A stretch of DNA of 38,991 nt from WYEG01 sp049414625 (lineage in GTDB: Bacteria > Desulfobacterota > Thermodesulfobacteria > Thermodesulfobacteriales > Thermodesulfobacteriaceae): contig JBMSAU010000085.1 in the NCBI GenBank assembly GCA_049414625.1, positions 1-38,991 on the forward strand. Direction: 5' to 3'. How positions within the stretch are numbered: position 1 is the first letter of the stretch; each line of letters starts with the position of its first letter. Positions 30,483 to 38,390 of the stretch are shown in pieces. Below the pieces are notes generated by a model that searched no databases, was not told the origin of the DNA, and saw only the letters and a list, made by a program, of their open reading frames with translations. A program made the position numbers and the translations under genes.

Positions 30483-31814
30483 ATGAGAAAGATGAAAAAT
30501 ATATTGTTTTCAATTTTTCTGGTTTCTTTTTTTATTTTCATAAGCCTTAGCTTCTATTCTAAAGCTCAGGCTAAAAGAGTTCTTTCTTTAAAGGAAGCAG
30601 TTTCTATAGCCATATCCCAAAACCCAGAGGTTAGCGCAGCCATAAAGGAAAAGGAATCTCTTTTTTTTAAAAAGAATATAGTGCGTGCTGAATTCTTCCC
30701 CAAACTTTACCTTAGCTACAACTACAACTATCAAAAAAAAGAAGAGCGTGGTAAAAACATACCAATTTTGGATAGAATTTTGGATAGACATCAATATAGA
30801 CATCAATTTGGTCTAATGCTTACTTGGAATGTCTTTTCTGGCTTTTCTACCTGGTATGCTTATCAGGAAGCTCTTAGGCTTGTCGAGGTTTCTGATGCTC
30901 TGGTTAAGGCTAAAATACAGGACATAGCTTTGAGGGTGGTTTCAGCCTACTTAGATTATCTTAAAACTAAATCCCTTTATGAAGCCTCGCTCAACGATGT
31001 AGAGGATGCCAAAGTTTTGCTTAAGCTTGCTCAGAAGCGCTATGAAGTTGGACTCTCACCCCTTGCTGATGTTCTCAATGCCGAGGCAAAGCTTAAGGAA
31101 TCCGAAGCAAACTCTATAAAATATAAATATACAGCCGAGATAGCAAAGACGAACTTGCTAACTCTTCTTAATCTTTCGGTTTTAGAGGCAAAGGACACGG
31201 AGCTTTTAGATTTTCCTGAGGAGTTGCTAACGGATCCGGATTTTGAAAGCTTGCTATCTCTTGCCAAAAAGAAAAGACCAGAACTTCTGGCTAAAGAAAA
31301 AGAAATCTTAGCTCAAGAAAACCGAATAAAAAGCGTAAAAGGAGAATATTTCCCAACTATTGACCTTTTCACTTCTTTATATCGCGTCGATAAATCTTTC
31401 TTCCCAGATAGGGATAGCGAATTTACATTTGGAATAAAAATTAATCTTCCCCTTTTTACTGGTTTTTCAACGCCAGCTAAGGTCTCTGCTGAAAGGGCAA
31501 CCTTAGAAAAGAAAAATTTTGAAAAAAGAGCTCTTGAGCTAAGCATAGAGCAGGAAGTGTTTTCCGCCTATCAAACCTACCTCACGAAGAAGGAGTATTA
31601 TTTTGCCTCTCTTGCTTGGTTAAAAAAGATGGAAGAAGATTACAGAATGGTGAAGAAGCGGTATGAGAATGGGCTTGCAAGCATAGTGGACTTGACAACC
31701 ACACTTGCTAGGCTATCTCAAGCAAGAAGCCAGGTTGCTACTTCTCGCTACGACTGGTATAAAAGCTATTTTGTCCTTAAACGGTCGGCTGGATTTATCC
31801 CCGGTTTGGAGTAG
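30483..31814 (+). CDS. TolC-family outer-membrane efflux protein
   Basis: This 443-aa protein begins with a Sec signal peptide (basic MRKMK, hydrophobic core, cut probably after KAQA) followed by VLSLKEAVSIAISQNPEVSAA, the typical first helix of TolC-like proteins. Two related halves rich in long helices follow, with KRYEVGLSPLADVLNAEAKL and KRYENGLASIVDLTTTLARL as the matching repeat motifs. It should form the outer-membrane channel of the efflux complex encoded downstream. No ribosome site precedes ATG 30483 or the alternative ATG 30492, in keeping with a near-leaderless transcript from the promoter at 30446-30473. Confidence 0.93.
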   Translation: MRKMKNILFSIFLVSFFIFISLSFYSKAQAKRVLSLKEAVSIAISQNPEVSAAIKEKESLFFKKNIVRAEFFPKLYLSYNYNYQKKEERGKNIPILDRILDRHQYRHQFGLMLTWNVFSGFSTWYAYQEALRLVEVSDALVKAKIQDIALRVVSAYLDYLKTKSLYEASLNDVEDAKVLLKLAQKRYEVGLSPLADVLNAEAKLKESEANSIKYKYTAEIAKTNLLTLLNLSVLEAKDTELLDFPEELLTDPDFESLLSLAKKKRPELLAKEKEILAQENRIKSVKGEYFPTIDLFTSLYRVDKSFFPDRDSEFTFGIKINLPLFTGFSTPAKVSAERATLEKKNFEKRALELSIEQEVFSAYQTYLTKKEYYFASLAWLKKMEEDYRMVKKRYENGLASIVDLTTTLARLSQARSQVATSRYDWYKSYFVLKRSAGFIPGLE

Positions 31815-31820
31815 CCTGAT

Positions 31821-33014
31821 ATGAAGCTACCTCTTTTCTTTCTTTTTTTAATTATTTTATTTTCTACCTCAGCCTGCTCAAAGAAGGGAGGAAAAAAAGA
31901 AGAGGCTTTACCTACGAAGTTTGTCCAAGTGGAAGAAGGACCTATGTATCTTGAAATTTCAGCAACGGGTGCTGTAAAACCCCAAGTTGGTGCGCAAGTG
32001 AAGGTTGGAGCAAGGATTTCGGGCCGAGTAGAAAAGCTCTTTGTGAAGCAAGGAGACTATGTCAAGGCTGGTCAGCTTATCGCCATCATTGAGCATGCTG
32101 ACCTGCAAAGAGAGGTAGAAAAGAACTATCAAGAATATCTTCAAGCCCAAGCCCAGCATGAGAAAATAAAAAGAACCTATCCTGAAAAAATTAAAGCTCA
32201 AAAAATGGTCATCTCTGCAATCAAGGCAGAGTTAGCTCAGCTAAAAAGGGAAAAGGAAAGGCTTCTTGTCCTTTATCAAGAAGGTTTAATCTCAAAAAAC
32301 GACCTTGAAAGAATAGAGCGAGATGTGGAGGTCAAGGAAAATCAGCTTGCCTCTGAACTTGCCAAACTTTCAGCCTTAGAAGAGGAATATAATCAAGAAC
32401 TAAAAAGAACCCAAGCCTTGGTTTTGTCAACTAAAAACCAGTATGAAGCCTCAAAAGTAAAGCTTAGCTATGCTTTTATCTACAGTCCGATTAACGGCTA
32501 TGTTTCCGAGGTTTCAACTCAGCAGGGAGAAACGATCGTTGCCGGACTTAATGCTCCGACCTTCATCACAGTTATTGACCTTTCAAAGCTTGAAGTCCAC
32601 TGCTACATCGATGAGACCGATATTGGCAAGATAAAGCCTGGTATGCCAGCAAGGTTTCGCGTAGATAGCTTCCCAGATAAGATTTTTGAAGCCAAGGTGC
32701 GAACCATATACCCAGGGGCTATAATTAGAAATAATGTCGTCTTTTACAATACAGTCTTGGACATTTTAACCCCCTATGAGGGCTATCTACGCCCTGAGAT
32801 GACGGCTCAAGTAACCATCATTGCTGACAAAAAAGAGAAGGCTTTGCAGATACCAGCTCGAGCCATAAAGGTTGATGAAAAGGGCAAGAGGTTTGTTTAC
32901 GTAAAGCGTGGAGATAAGGTTGAAAAACAATACATTACCACGGGATGGGAGTCTCAAGGTAAGGTGGAAGTTTTATCTGGGCTTTCAAAAACTGACCTTG
33001 TTGGCATCTGGTAA
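31821..33014 (+). CDS. HlyD/MacA-type periplasmic adaptor lipoprotein
   Basis: This 397-aa adaptor starts with a lipoprotein signal peptide ending LFSTSACSKKGG, so it is probably anchored through Cys. The lipoyl-like half-motifs are VKVGARISGRVEKLFVKQGD and SYAFIYSPINGYVSEV, separated by a long coiled-coil hairpin (about residues 95-210), followed by beta-barrel domains (VIDLSKLEVHCYIDETDIG). It bridges the inner-membrane permeases and the TolC-like protein. It begins 6 nt after the TolC gene and its stop TAA lies 1 nt before the GTG of the ATPase gene, which suggests translational coupling. Confidence 0.92.
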   Translation: MKLPLFFLFLIILFSTSACSKKGGKKEEALPTKFVQVEEGPMYLEISATGAVKPQVGAQVKVGARISGRVEKLFVKQGDYVKAGQLIAIIEHADLQREVEKNYQEYLQAQAQHEKIKRTYPEKIKAQKMVISAIKAELAQLKREKERLLVLYQEGLISKNDLERIERDVEVKENQLASELAKLSALEEEYNQELKRTQALVLSTKNQYEASKVKLSYAFIYSPINGYVSEVSTQQGETIVAGLNAPTFITVIDLSKLEVHCYIDETDIGKIKPGMPARFRVDSFPDKIFEAKVRTIYPGAIIRNNVVFYNTVLDILTPYEGYLRPEMTAQVTIIADKKEKALQIPARAIKVDEKGKRFVYVKRGDKVEKQYITTGWESQGKVEVLSGLSKTDLVGIW

Positions 33015-33015
33015 G

Positions 33016-33693
33016 GTGTCTGAACCTTTAATCCTTTTGAGAGACATCAAAAAAGTCTTCGTAGTTGGAAAGATTTCCTATGAAGTCTTAAAAGGGGTGA
33101 ATCTTGAAGTTTTTGCTGGAGATTTTTTAGCCATAATGGGTCCCTCAGGGGGTGGAAAATCAACCCTCCTCTACATCCTTGGTCTTCTTGACAAGCCAAC
33201 TTCAGGAAGCTATCTTTTTGAAGGAAGAGAAGTGTCAACCCTTTCAGAAGCGGAGATGGCCCACCTTAGAAACCAAAAGATAGGCTTTATCTTTCAAGCC
33301 TTTCACTTAGTGCCCTGGGCAACAGCCTTAGAAAATGTCCTTCTTCCAACCCTTTACCGAGGAAGGATAACCGAAGAGGATGTGGAAAGGGCATCTCTTC
33401 TTCTTGATAGGCTTGGTCTTAAAAATAAGAAAAATTTAAAACCTGCTGAGCTATCAGGGGGAGAGCAACAAAGGGTTGCCATTGCCAGAGCCTTAATCAA
33501 CAAGCCATCACTACTTCTTGCGGATGAGCCAACAGGGAACCTTGATTCTAAGAGCAGTCAAGAGGTGGTAAAAATTCTCAAAGAGTTAAATGAAGAGGGC
33601 TTAACCATAATCCTTGTTACGCATGATCCTGAGGTAGCAAAAAGCGCAAAAAAGGTAAAGTTTTTAAAGGATGGGGTCTTTGTTGAAGAATAG
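33016..33693 (+). CDS. MacB/LolD-type ABC ATPase of the efflux system
   Basis: This 225-aa ATPase has Walker A IMGPSGGGKSTLLYILG, Q-loop GFIFQAFHLVPWATALENV, signature ELSGGEQQRVAIARALI, Walker B LLLADEPTGNLDS and the switch VTHDPEVA, matching the MacB/LolD/FtsE group. Unlike MacB it is not fused to its permease. I use GTG 33016, giving the N-terminus SEPLILLRDIKKVF; longer in-frame starts inside the adaptor gene give non-conserved residues. It overlaps the first permease by 23 nt. Confidence 0.92.
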   Translation: MSEPLILLRDIKKVFVVGKISYEVLKGVNLEVFAGDFLAIMGPSGGGKSTLLYILGLLDKPTSGSYLFEGREVSTLSEAEMAHLRNQKIGFIFQAFHLVPWATALENVLLPTLYRGRITEEDVERASLLLDRLGLKNKKNLKPAELSGGEQQRVAIARALINKPSLLLADEPTGNLDSKSSQEVVKILKELNEEGLTIILVTHDPEVAKSAKKVKFLKDGVFVEE

Positions 33694-34906
33694 GTTTTTC
33701 CTTTTTTTAGCTTACTATCGGGAGGTTGTCAAAGAGCTTCTTTCAAACAAGGTAAATTTAGTGTTCATGGTCTTGGCCTTGGTCCTAAGTTTAACGGCGA
33801 TAAACACTATATATGCCCTTGGTAAATCTGCAGAAAAGCAGGTGCTTGATACCCTCGCCAATCTCAATTTTGGCAAAGATGCCCTTTTGATCTTGGCTGG
33901 TGGGCAGAGGTTTATGGGCGTTGGGCTTACCCGTTCAGATACCCTTAAATTAGAGGACGCCAAAGCTTTAGAGAAGCTTTCTTTTGTTAAACTTGTCTCC
34001 CCAACTTCAGGCGGCACTTTAGAGGTTAGTTATAAAGGGCAGGTTGAAAAGATAAGGGTTGAGGGAGTGTTCCCAGTTTATGCCCCTGCAAACGCATGGA
34101 ATGTTAAGGTTGGTCGTTTTATCGAAGATGAAGACATTGAAAAGCTAAACAAAGTTGTAGTGCTCGGAAGCGATATTCCTAAAAAGTTTGGAATTGCTAA
34201 TCCTATAGGGGATAAGATCATGATCGCCGGGCAGCATTTCACCATAATTGGCATACTTGAAGAAAAACCTTCCTTTGGGCGTTTTCCCCTTAATGAAAGG
34301 GTTTTTGTGCCCTTTACTACCGCTCAGAGAAGGCTTTTTAACAGAGATTACATCACCGCTATAAAAGTCATCCTTCATCCCACGGCTGAACAAAAGACCG
34401 CTGTCCCCTTGATCCGATCAATCCTAAGGGAAAGGCATAATCTTTACGGAATTGCGCCAGATGATTTTAGGATCATTACCCCAGATTTTGTGGCTGCAAG
34501 GTTTCTCTCTGCTAAAAGGGTGCTGCAAACCTTTCTCCTTGCCATATCCTTAATCAGTCTTGTCATAAGCGGTGTTGTTATTCTAAATCTTATGTCAGCT
34601 ATGGTAGAAGAAAAGGCTGGAATAATTGCTCTACGAAGGGCGCTTGGAGCCACAAACAGGATTATCTTCGCTCATTATATTGCTATGAGCCTAACGGTTG
34701 CTCTTCTTAGTGGTTTTGTGGGATGGATTCTTAGCCTTGGAGTCATGCATCTTATATCCGCCTTTACACCTTTAAAACCCCTCTTTTCCTGGACGACCTT
34801 TGGATTGAGCCTAATTTTTTCCGTGACAACATCTCTTATTTTCAGCATAATTCCAGCCATTCGGGCAACGAAGGTTGAGCCTGCTATCCTCCTTAAAAGT
34901 CTTTAA
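33671..34906 (+). CDS. MacB-like ABC permease, subunit 1
   Basis: This 411-aa permease has the type VII layout: one N-terminal helix (about residues 28-50, LVFMVLALVLSLTAINTIY), a periplasmic MacB-type core domain (about 55-280), and three C-terminal helices (from about 285), with EKAGIIALRRALGATNRIIF as the coupling segment and a terminal IPAIRATKVEPAILLKSL. With the second permease it should make a heterodimer driven by the separate ATPase. The start overlaps the ATPase gene by 23 nt; TTG codons just downstream are alternatives. Confidence 0.9.
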   Translation: MGSLLKNRFFLFLAYYREVVKELLSNKVNLVFMVLALVLSLTAINTIYALGKSAEKQVLDTLANLNFGKDALLILAGGQRFMGVGLTRSDTLKLEDAKALEKLSFVKLVSPTSGGTLEVSYKGQVEKIRVEGVFPVYAPANAWNVKVGRFIEDEDIEKLNKVVVLGSDIPKKFGIANPIGDKIMIAGQHFTIIGILEEKPSFGRFPLNERVFVPFTTAQRRLFNRDYITAIKVILHPTAEQKTAVPLIRSILRERHNLYGIAPDDFRIITPDFVAARFLSAKRVLQTFLLAISLISLVISGVVILNLMSAMVEEKAGIIALRRALGATNRIIFAHYIAMSLTVALLSGFVGWILSLGVMHLISAFTPLKPLFSWTTFGLSLIFSVTTSLIFSIIPAIRATKVEPAILLKSL

Positions 34907-34911
34907 CCGCC

Positions 34912-36120
34912 ATGAAGCTAAAGTTAAAACTTTTATTCGGTGCGATTCTTCATAAGAAGCTTAGGCTCCTTCTTTCCTTAATTGGTATCATCATAGGGGT
35001 TTCTGCTCTACTCATCATGAATTCCTTCGGCGAATCCGCTAAGGTTAAAACCCTTGCTGAGATAGAAACCTTTGGACCAGACCTTTTTATGGTTATCTCT
35101 GGGTCGGCAAGGGTGATGGCTGGGCGGGCAATGCAGACAGAGCAGATGACAACGCTCAAAGTTGAGGACGCTCAAGCTTTAAGAAACCTCCCTGGAGTTA
35201 AAAACATCTCTCCTATCTATACCGGACAAACTGTGGTAAGGGGTGAGGGTGTTAATCTTATCACTACTGTTAACGGTGTAAACGAAGAGTATGTTATTAT
35301 GCGAAATTATCCTCTACTTGAAGGGAGAAATTTCTCCAGAGAGGAAATACAAACCTTAAGCAAGGTGGTCATCCTTGGATATAAGATAAAAAATCAGATC
35401 TTTGGCGAAAAGTCTGCGGTTGGAGAAAAGGTCCTAGTAAGCAAGCTTCCTTTCACGGTGATTGGAGTTTTAGCACCCATTGGAGTTGATGCAAGCGGGC
35501 AGGACCAGGATGATCAGGTCTTGGTCCCTTACACGACAGCCATGTCTGCCCTCTTTAATGTAGACTATTTAACAGGCATCTTTATAAAAGCTGAGTCCAC
35601 ATCAACTTTGCCCTATTTAGTGAAACAAGTAGAAGAGCTTCTCATCAAGCGTCATAAGGTTGACCCAAAGAGAAAGGATTTTTCCATTCTTAAAGCCGAA
35701 GACGTTGTGCAAGCAAAGGAGCAAACTACGAGAATTTTCTCAAGCTTGGTAGCAAGCGTATCAATCTTGTGTTTAATCGTAGGCGCCCTTGGGGTTGCGG
35801 GGATAATGACCTTATCAGTCAATGAAAGAACAAAGGAAATAGGCTTACGTTTAGCCTTAGGAGCTCAAAGAAGAGATATATTTATGCAGTTTCTAATGGA
35901 AAGCTTGTTTATCACCTTAGCCGGCGGTATTATAGGAATACTCCTTGGACTGATATTAGTTTTTATTCTGCTTCCTGCCTTTAACTATCCTTTGATCGTT
36001 CCTGTAAAACCCGTTTTAGTCTCTTCTCTTTTGACCATCATCATCGGGATTTTTGCGGGAGTATACCCTGCCTATAGAGCTACAAAGGTTGACCCAGCCA
36101 TTCTTTTAAAATCAGGTTAA
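34912..36120 (+). CDS. MacB-like ABC permease, subunit 2
   Basis: This 402-aa protein is a paralogue of the previous one with the same topology: an N-terminal helix after LHKKLRLLLSLIGIIIGVSA, a periplasmic core domain, and three C-terminal helices around RTKEIGLRLALGAQRRDIF, ending YRATKVDPAILLKSG. It starts 5 nt after subunit 1. The GxRxALGA coupling motif is intact in both, so neither appears degenerate. Characterised MacB works as a homodimer; two distinct permeases point to an asymmetric pump, as in LolCDE. The substrate is unknown. Confidence 0.91.
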   Translation: MKLKLKLLFGAILHKKLRLLLSLIGIIIGVSALLIMNSFGESAKVKTLAEIETFGPDLFMVISGSARVMAGRAMQTEQMTTLKVEDAQALRNLPGVKNISPIYTGQTVVRGEGVNLITTVNGVNEEYVIMRNYPLLEGRNFSREEIQTLSKVVILGYKIKNQIFGEKSAVGEKVLVSKLPFTVIGVLAPIGVDASGQDQDDQVLVPYTTAMSALFNVDYLTGIFIKAESTSTLPYLVKQVEELLIKRHKVDPKRKDFSILKAEDVVQAKEQTTRIFSSLVASVSILCLIVGALGVAGIMTLSVNERTKEIGLRLALGAQRRDIFMQFLMESLFITLAGGIIGILLGLILVFILLPAFNYPLIVPVKPVLVSSLLTIIIGIFAGVYPAYRATKVDPAILLKSG

Positions 36121-36162
36121 AGCTTTTTCTTTGGTAATTTTAGCAATCGGCTTACCCTTCTT

Positions 36163-37497
36163 CTATTTTAGATTTCTCACGAAATATTCGCGGACCCTTC
36201 TTACTCTCTCAAAGTGATTAACGATTGGACGATGGTAAGGGAGTTTATACCTAAGAGGATCATGGATCATGTGAGGTGGAAGTTCTTTTAGCTCTGGGAG
36301 ATACTTTTTAATATATTTAGCTTCGGGGTCAAACTTTTTTGACTGTAGAATGGGGTTAAACATTCTAAAGGGTTTTGGGTCAGCACCAACGGATGCTACC
36401 CACTGCCAATTACCTACATTTACCACCTCGTCGTAATCTATAAGATGCTCCTTGAAGAAGTCCTCCCCCAAACGCCAATCTATAAATAGGTCTTTAGTCA
36501 AGAAAGAGGCAACAATCATCCTTGCTCGGTTGTGCATATAGCCTTCAACATGAAGCTGTCTTATCGCCGCATCAATTATAGGATAACCAGTTCTTCCTTC
36601 AACGAAGGCTCTAAAAATAACTTGATCATCGCTCCAAGGAATGCCTCTTCTCTTTTCCTGAAACTCTAAATTTTTGAGTTCAGGAAAGTAATGCTTGATA
36701 TGATACCAAAATTCCCTCCAGGCTAGTTCTTTAACATACTGACAATTCAATCCAGCTTGCTCGATAGCTTTCCCATAAATCCTTTTCAACGAAATAACGC
36801 CAAAACGGATGTAGGGAGAAAGTTTAGAAGTGCCATCAAGGTCAAGCCTGTTTCTAAGTTCGCTGTATGCCCTAAAATCAAATTCCTCGAGCCTCCTGAA
36901 ACCAAACTCTATAGGAAAACATCTGTTTTCTTCGTAATCAAGTTCTCTTGTAATTTGAGCCAAGGTAGGAAATGGTAATTCTGGAGTCTTTATCCTTACT
37001 GGCTTTGGGAATACTTCAAGCCTTAATCCTTTTATCCATTCTTTAAAAAAATGGCTGTAAACCTTTTTAAAAGGGATTTTTGTTACATCGCAAAGAAAAT
37101 TTCCAAGATAATAATTGAAGTCAACCCCATAGGACCTTAAGAAAGTTTTTACTCTTCTTTCGTATTCTTCTCCAAGAAAAGATAGTGCTTTGTTTGTGAA
37201 AACAGCCTGGGCCTGAGATGTCTTTATGATGTAAGGAAAAACTTCATCAGGCTCTCCGCGAAAAACATAAAGCTTGCCGCCAAGTTCTCTTAGGTCTTTA
37301 TCAAGCTTTCTTAATGCTGAAACAATGAACCCAAGCCTATCTTTCCTTTTTCCAAACCTCTCAAGAAGGCTTGGAATGAAGATAAAAATTGGAATAACCT
37401 CCTCTGCCAAGAGACAGGCGTTGTGCAACGCTTCGTTATCCTCAACCCTTAGGTCTCGCTTAAACCAGACAATCGCTCTTTTATACTTTTTACTCAT
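36163..37497 (-). CDS. phrB: Deoxyribodipyrimidine photolyase (cryptochrome/photolyase family)
   Basis: This flavoenzyme uses blue light to split pyrimidine dimers. The 444-aa protein has an N-terminal antenna domain (IVWFKRDLRVEDNEALHNA, about 1-130) and a C-terminal FAD domain with TSKLSPYIRFGVISLKRIY, ELAWREFWYHI, GRTGYPIIDAAIRQL, MHNRARMIVASFL and NVGNWQWVASVGADP, the FAD- and dimer-binding signatures of class I photolyases. The Trp of WREFW and NWQW are present, so it looks catalytic rather than a degenerate cryptochrome. It is convergent with the efflux operon and downstream of the two-component genes on the same strand. Light repair implies that the habitat is at least sometimes lit. 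Confidence 0.93.
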   Translation of the reverse strand: MSKKYKRAIVWFKRDLRVEDNEALHNACLLAEEVIPIFIFIPSLLERFGKRKDRLGFIVSALRKLDKDLRELGGKLYVFRGEPDEVFPYIIKTSQAQAVFTNKALSFLGEEYERRVKTFLRSYGVDFNYYLGNFLCDVTKIPFKKVYSHFFKEWIKGLRLEVFPKPVRIKTPELPFPTLAQITRELDYEENRCFPIEFGFRRLEEFDFRAYSELRNRLDLDGTSKLSPYIRFGVISLKRIYGKAIEQAGLNCQYVKELAWREFWYHIKHYFPELKNLEFQEKRRGIPWSDDQVIFRAFVEGRTGYPIIDAAIRQLHVEGYMHNRARMIVASFLTKDLFIDWRLGEDFFKEHLIDYDEVVNVGNWQWVASVGADPKPFRMFNPILQSKKFDPEAKYIKKYLPELKELPPHMIHDPLRYKLPYHRPIVNHFERVRRVREYFVRNLK

Positions 37498-37596
37498 TGG
37501 CTAAAAATGTGGCAGCCGATTGCTGATTCATACACCCTTGCCATGTCCCTCGATCCCAAACCTCTAAACTAACATAGCCCAAACCAGGCTCTGACC

Positions 37597-37677
37597 TTAT
37601 GTTCCATGTTTAAAAGAGATGTCGTGAAGATAACCCGCATCAAACACGCAAATTTTGGTTGCAGGGATGGCCTTCAC
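37597..37677 (-). CDS. Possible 26-codon reading frame with strong ribosome site, between response regulator and photolyase
   Basis: GTG 37677 lies 5 nt after AAGGAG (37688-37683), directly behind the response regulator stop. The frame encodes segments KAIPATKICVFDAGYL and HDISFKHGT and stops at 37597. A second open stretch in another frame (about 37610-37490) reads RSEPGLGYVSLEVWDRG and ends over the photolyase ATG. Together they look like a small gene split by a frameshift, or a leader peptide and chance frame. I do not recognise either part. Confidence 0.3.
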   Translation of the reverse strand: MKAIPATKICVFDAGYLHDISFKHGT

Positions 37678-37688
37678 CTCCTCTCCTT

Positions 37689-38390
37689 TTAGGACCATAT
37701 TCTCAAAACTTCTCTTAATTTCTTCGCTCCAAGCTTGCTTGTTATTATCTTATGAGGCAAGTCTTTGAAACAAACTTCAATCTTTCCATCAGGAAGGGAC
37801 CTAAAGCTTGCGACCTTATCTAAGTTTACGAGATATGACTTATGAACCCGCAAAAAACCGTAAGCTTTCAAAGCCTCTTCCAAATAACCGATGCTTTTAG
37901 GACAGACAAAAGCGCCTCTTCGGGTAACGCAAAGGCTATGTTTTAGCTTTGCCTCAAAATAATAAATGTCTGAGAGAGGTATTGGTATAAGATTTTCAGA
38001 CCTATCCAAAACCTGAATTCTTGGCTTTTCTCCTCTGAACTTCTTGATCCTGTTCAAAACTCTTATCACATCCTCAAGAAAATAAGGTTTAGTAAGATAG
38101 CCTATGGCCCCTACTTCAAAGGCTTGAAGACTGTGCTCCTCGTATGCTGTTTGAAAGACGATGAACACATCGTCCCTCTCTCCAACTATTTCACGCGCGA
38201 GTTGAATTCCATCCTTTCCGGGCATGCGAATATCAAGAAACACTGCCTCAATATCTGGATTTTCTTCCAATATCTTTTTTGCTTCATAGGCGTTCTGTGC
38301 TGTTAGCACTTCCTCCACAGAGGCTTCCCTCAGCAACCTCTCAAGCCTCAATAGAGCAAAAGGCTCATCGTCAACTATGAGCACTTTCAT
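37689..38390 (-). CDS. LytTR-type response regulator (LytR/AlgR family)
   Basis: This 233-aa regulator has a receiver domain (about 1-118) with the acidic pair DD at 7-8, phospho-acceptor Asp 53 in AVFLDIRMPGKDG and the switch Lys in GYLTKPYF. A LytTR DNA-binding domain follows (about 130-233), with IYYFEAKLKHSLCVTRRGAF and FLRVHKSYLVNLDKVASFR. Family members bind short direct repeats upstream of target genes. It overlaps the 3' end of the kinase gene by 20 nt, so the two are a coupled pair. Targets are unknown; the photolyase gene is the nearest downstream on the same strand. Confidence 0.94.
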   Translation of the reverse strand: MKVLIVDDEPFALLRLERLLREASVEEVLTAQNAYEAKKILEENPDIEAVFLDIRMPGKDGIQLAREIVGERDDVFIVFQTAYEEHSLQAFEVGAIGYLTKPYFLEDVIRVLNRIKKFRGEKPRIQVLDRSENLIPIPLSDIYYFEAKLKHSLCVTRRGAFVCPKSIGYLEEALKAYGFLRVHKSYLVNLDKVASFRSLPDGKIEVCFKDLPHKIITSKLGAKKLREVLRIWS

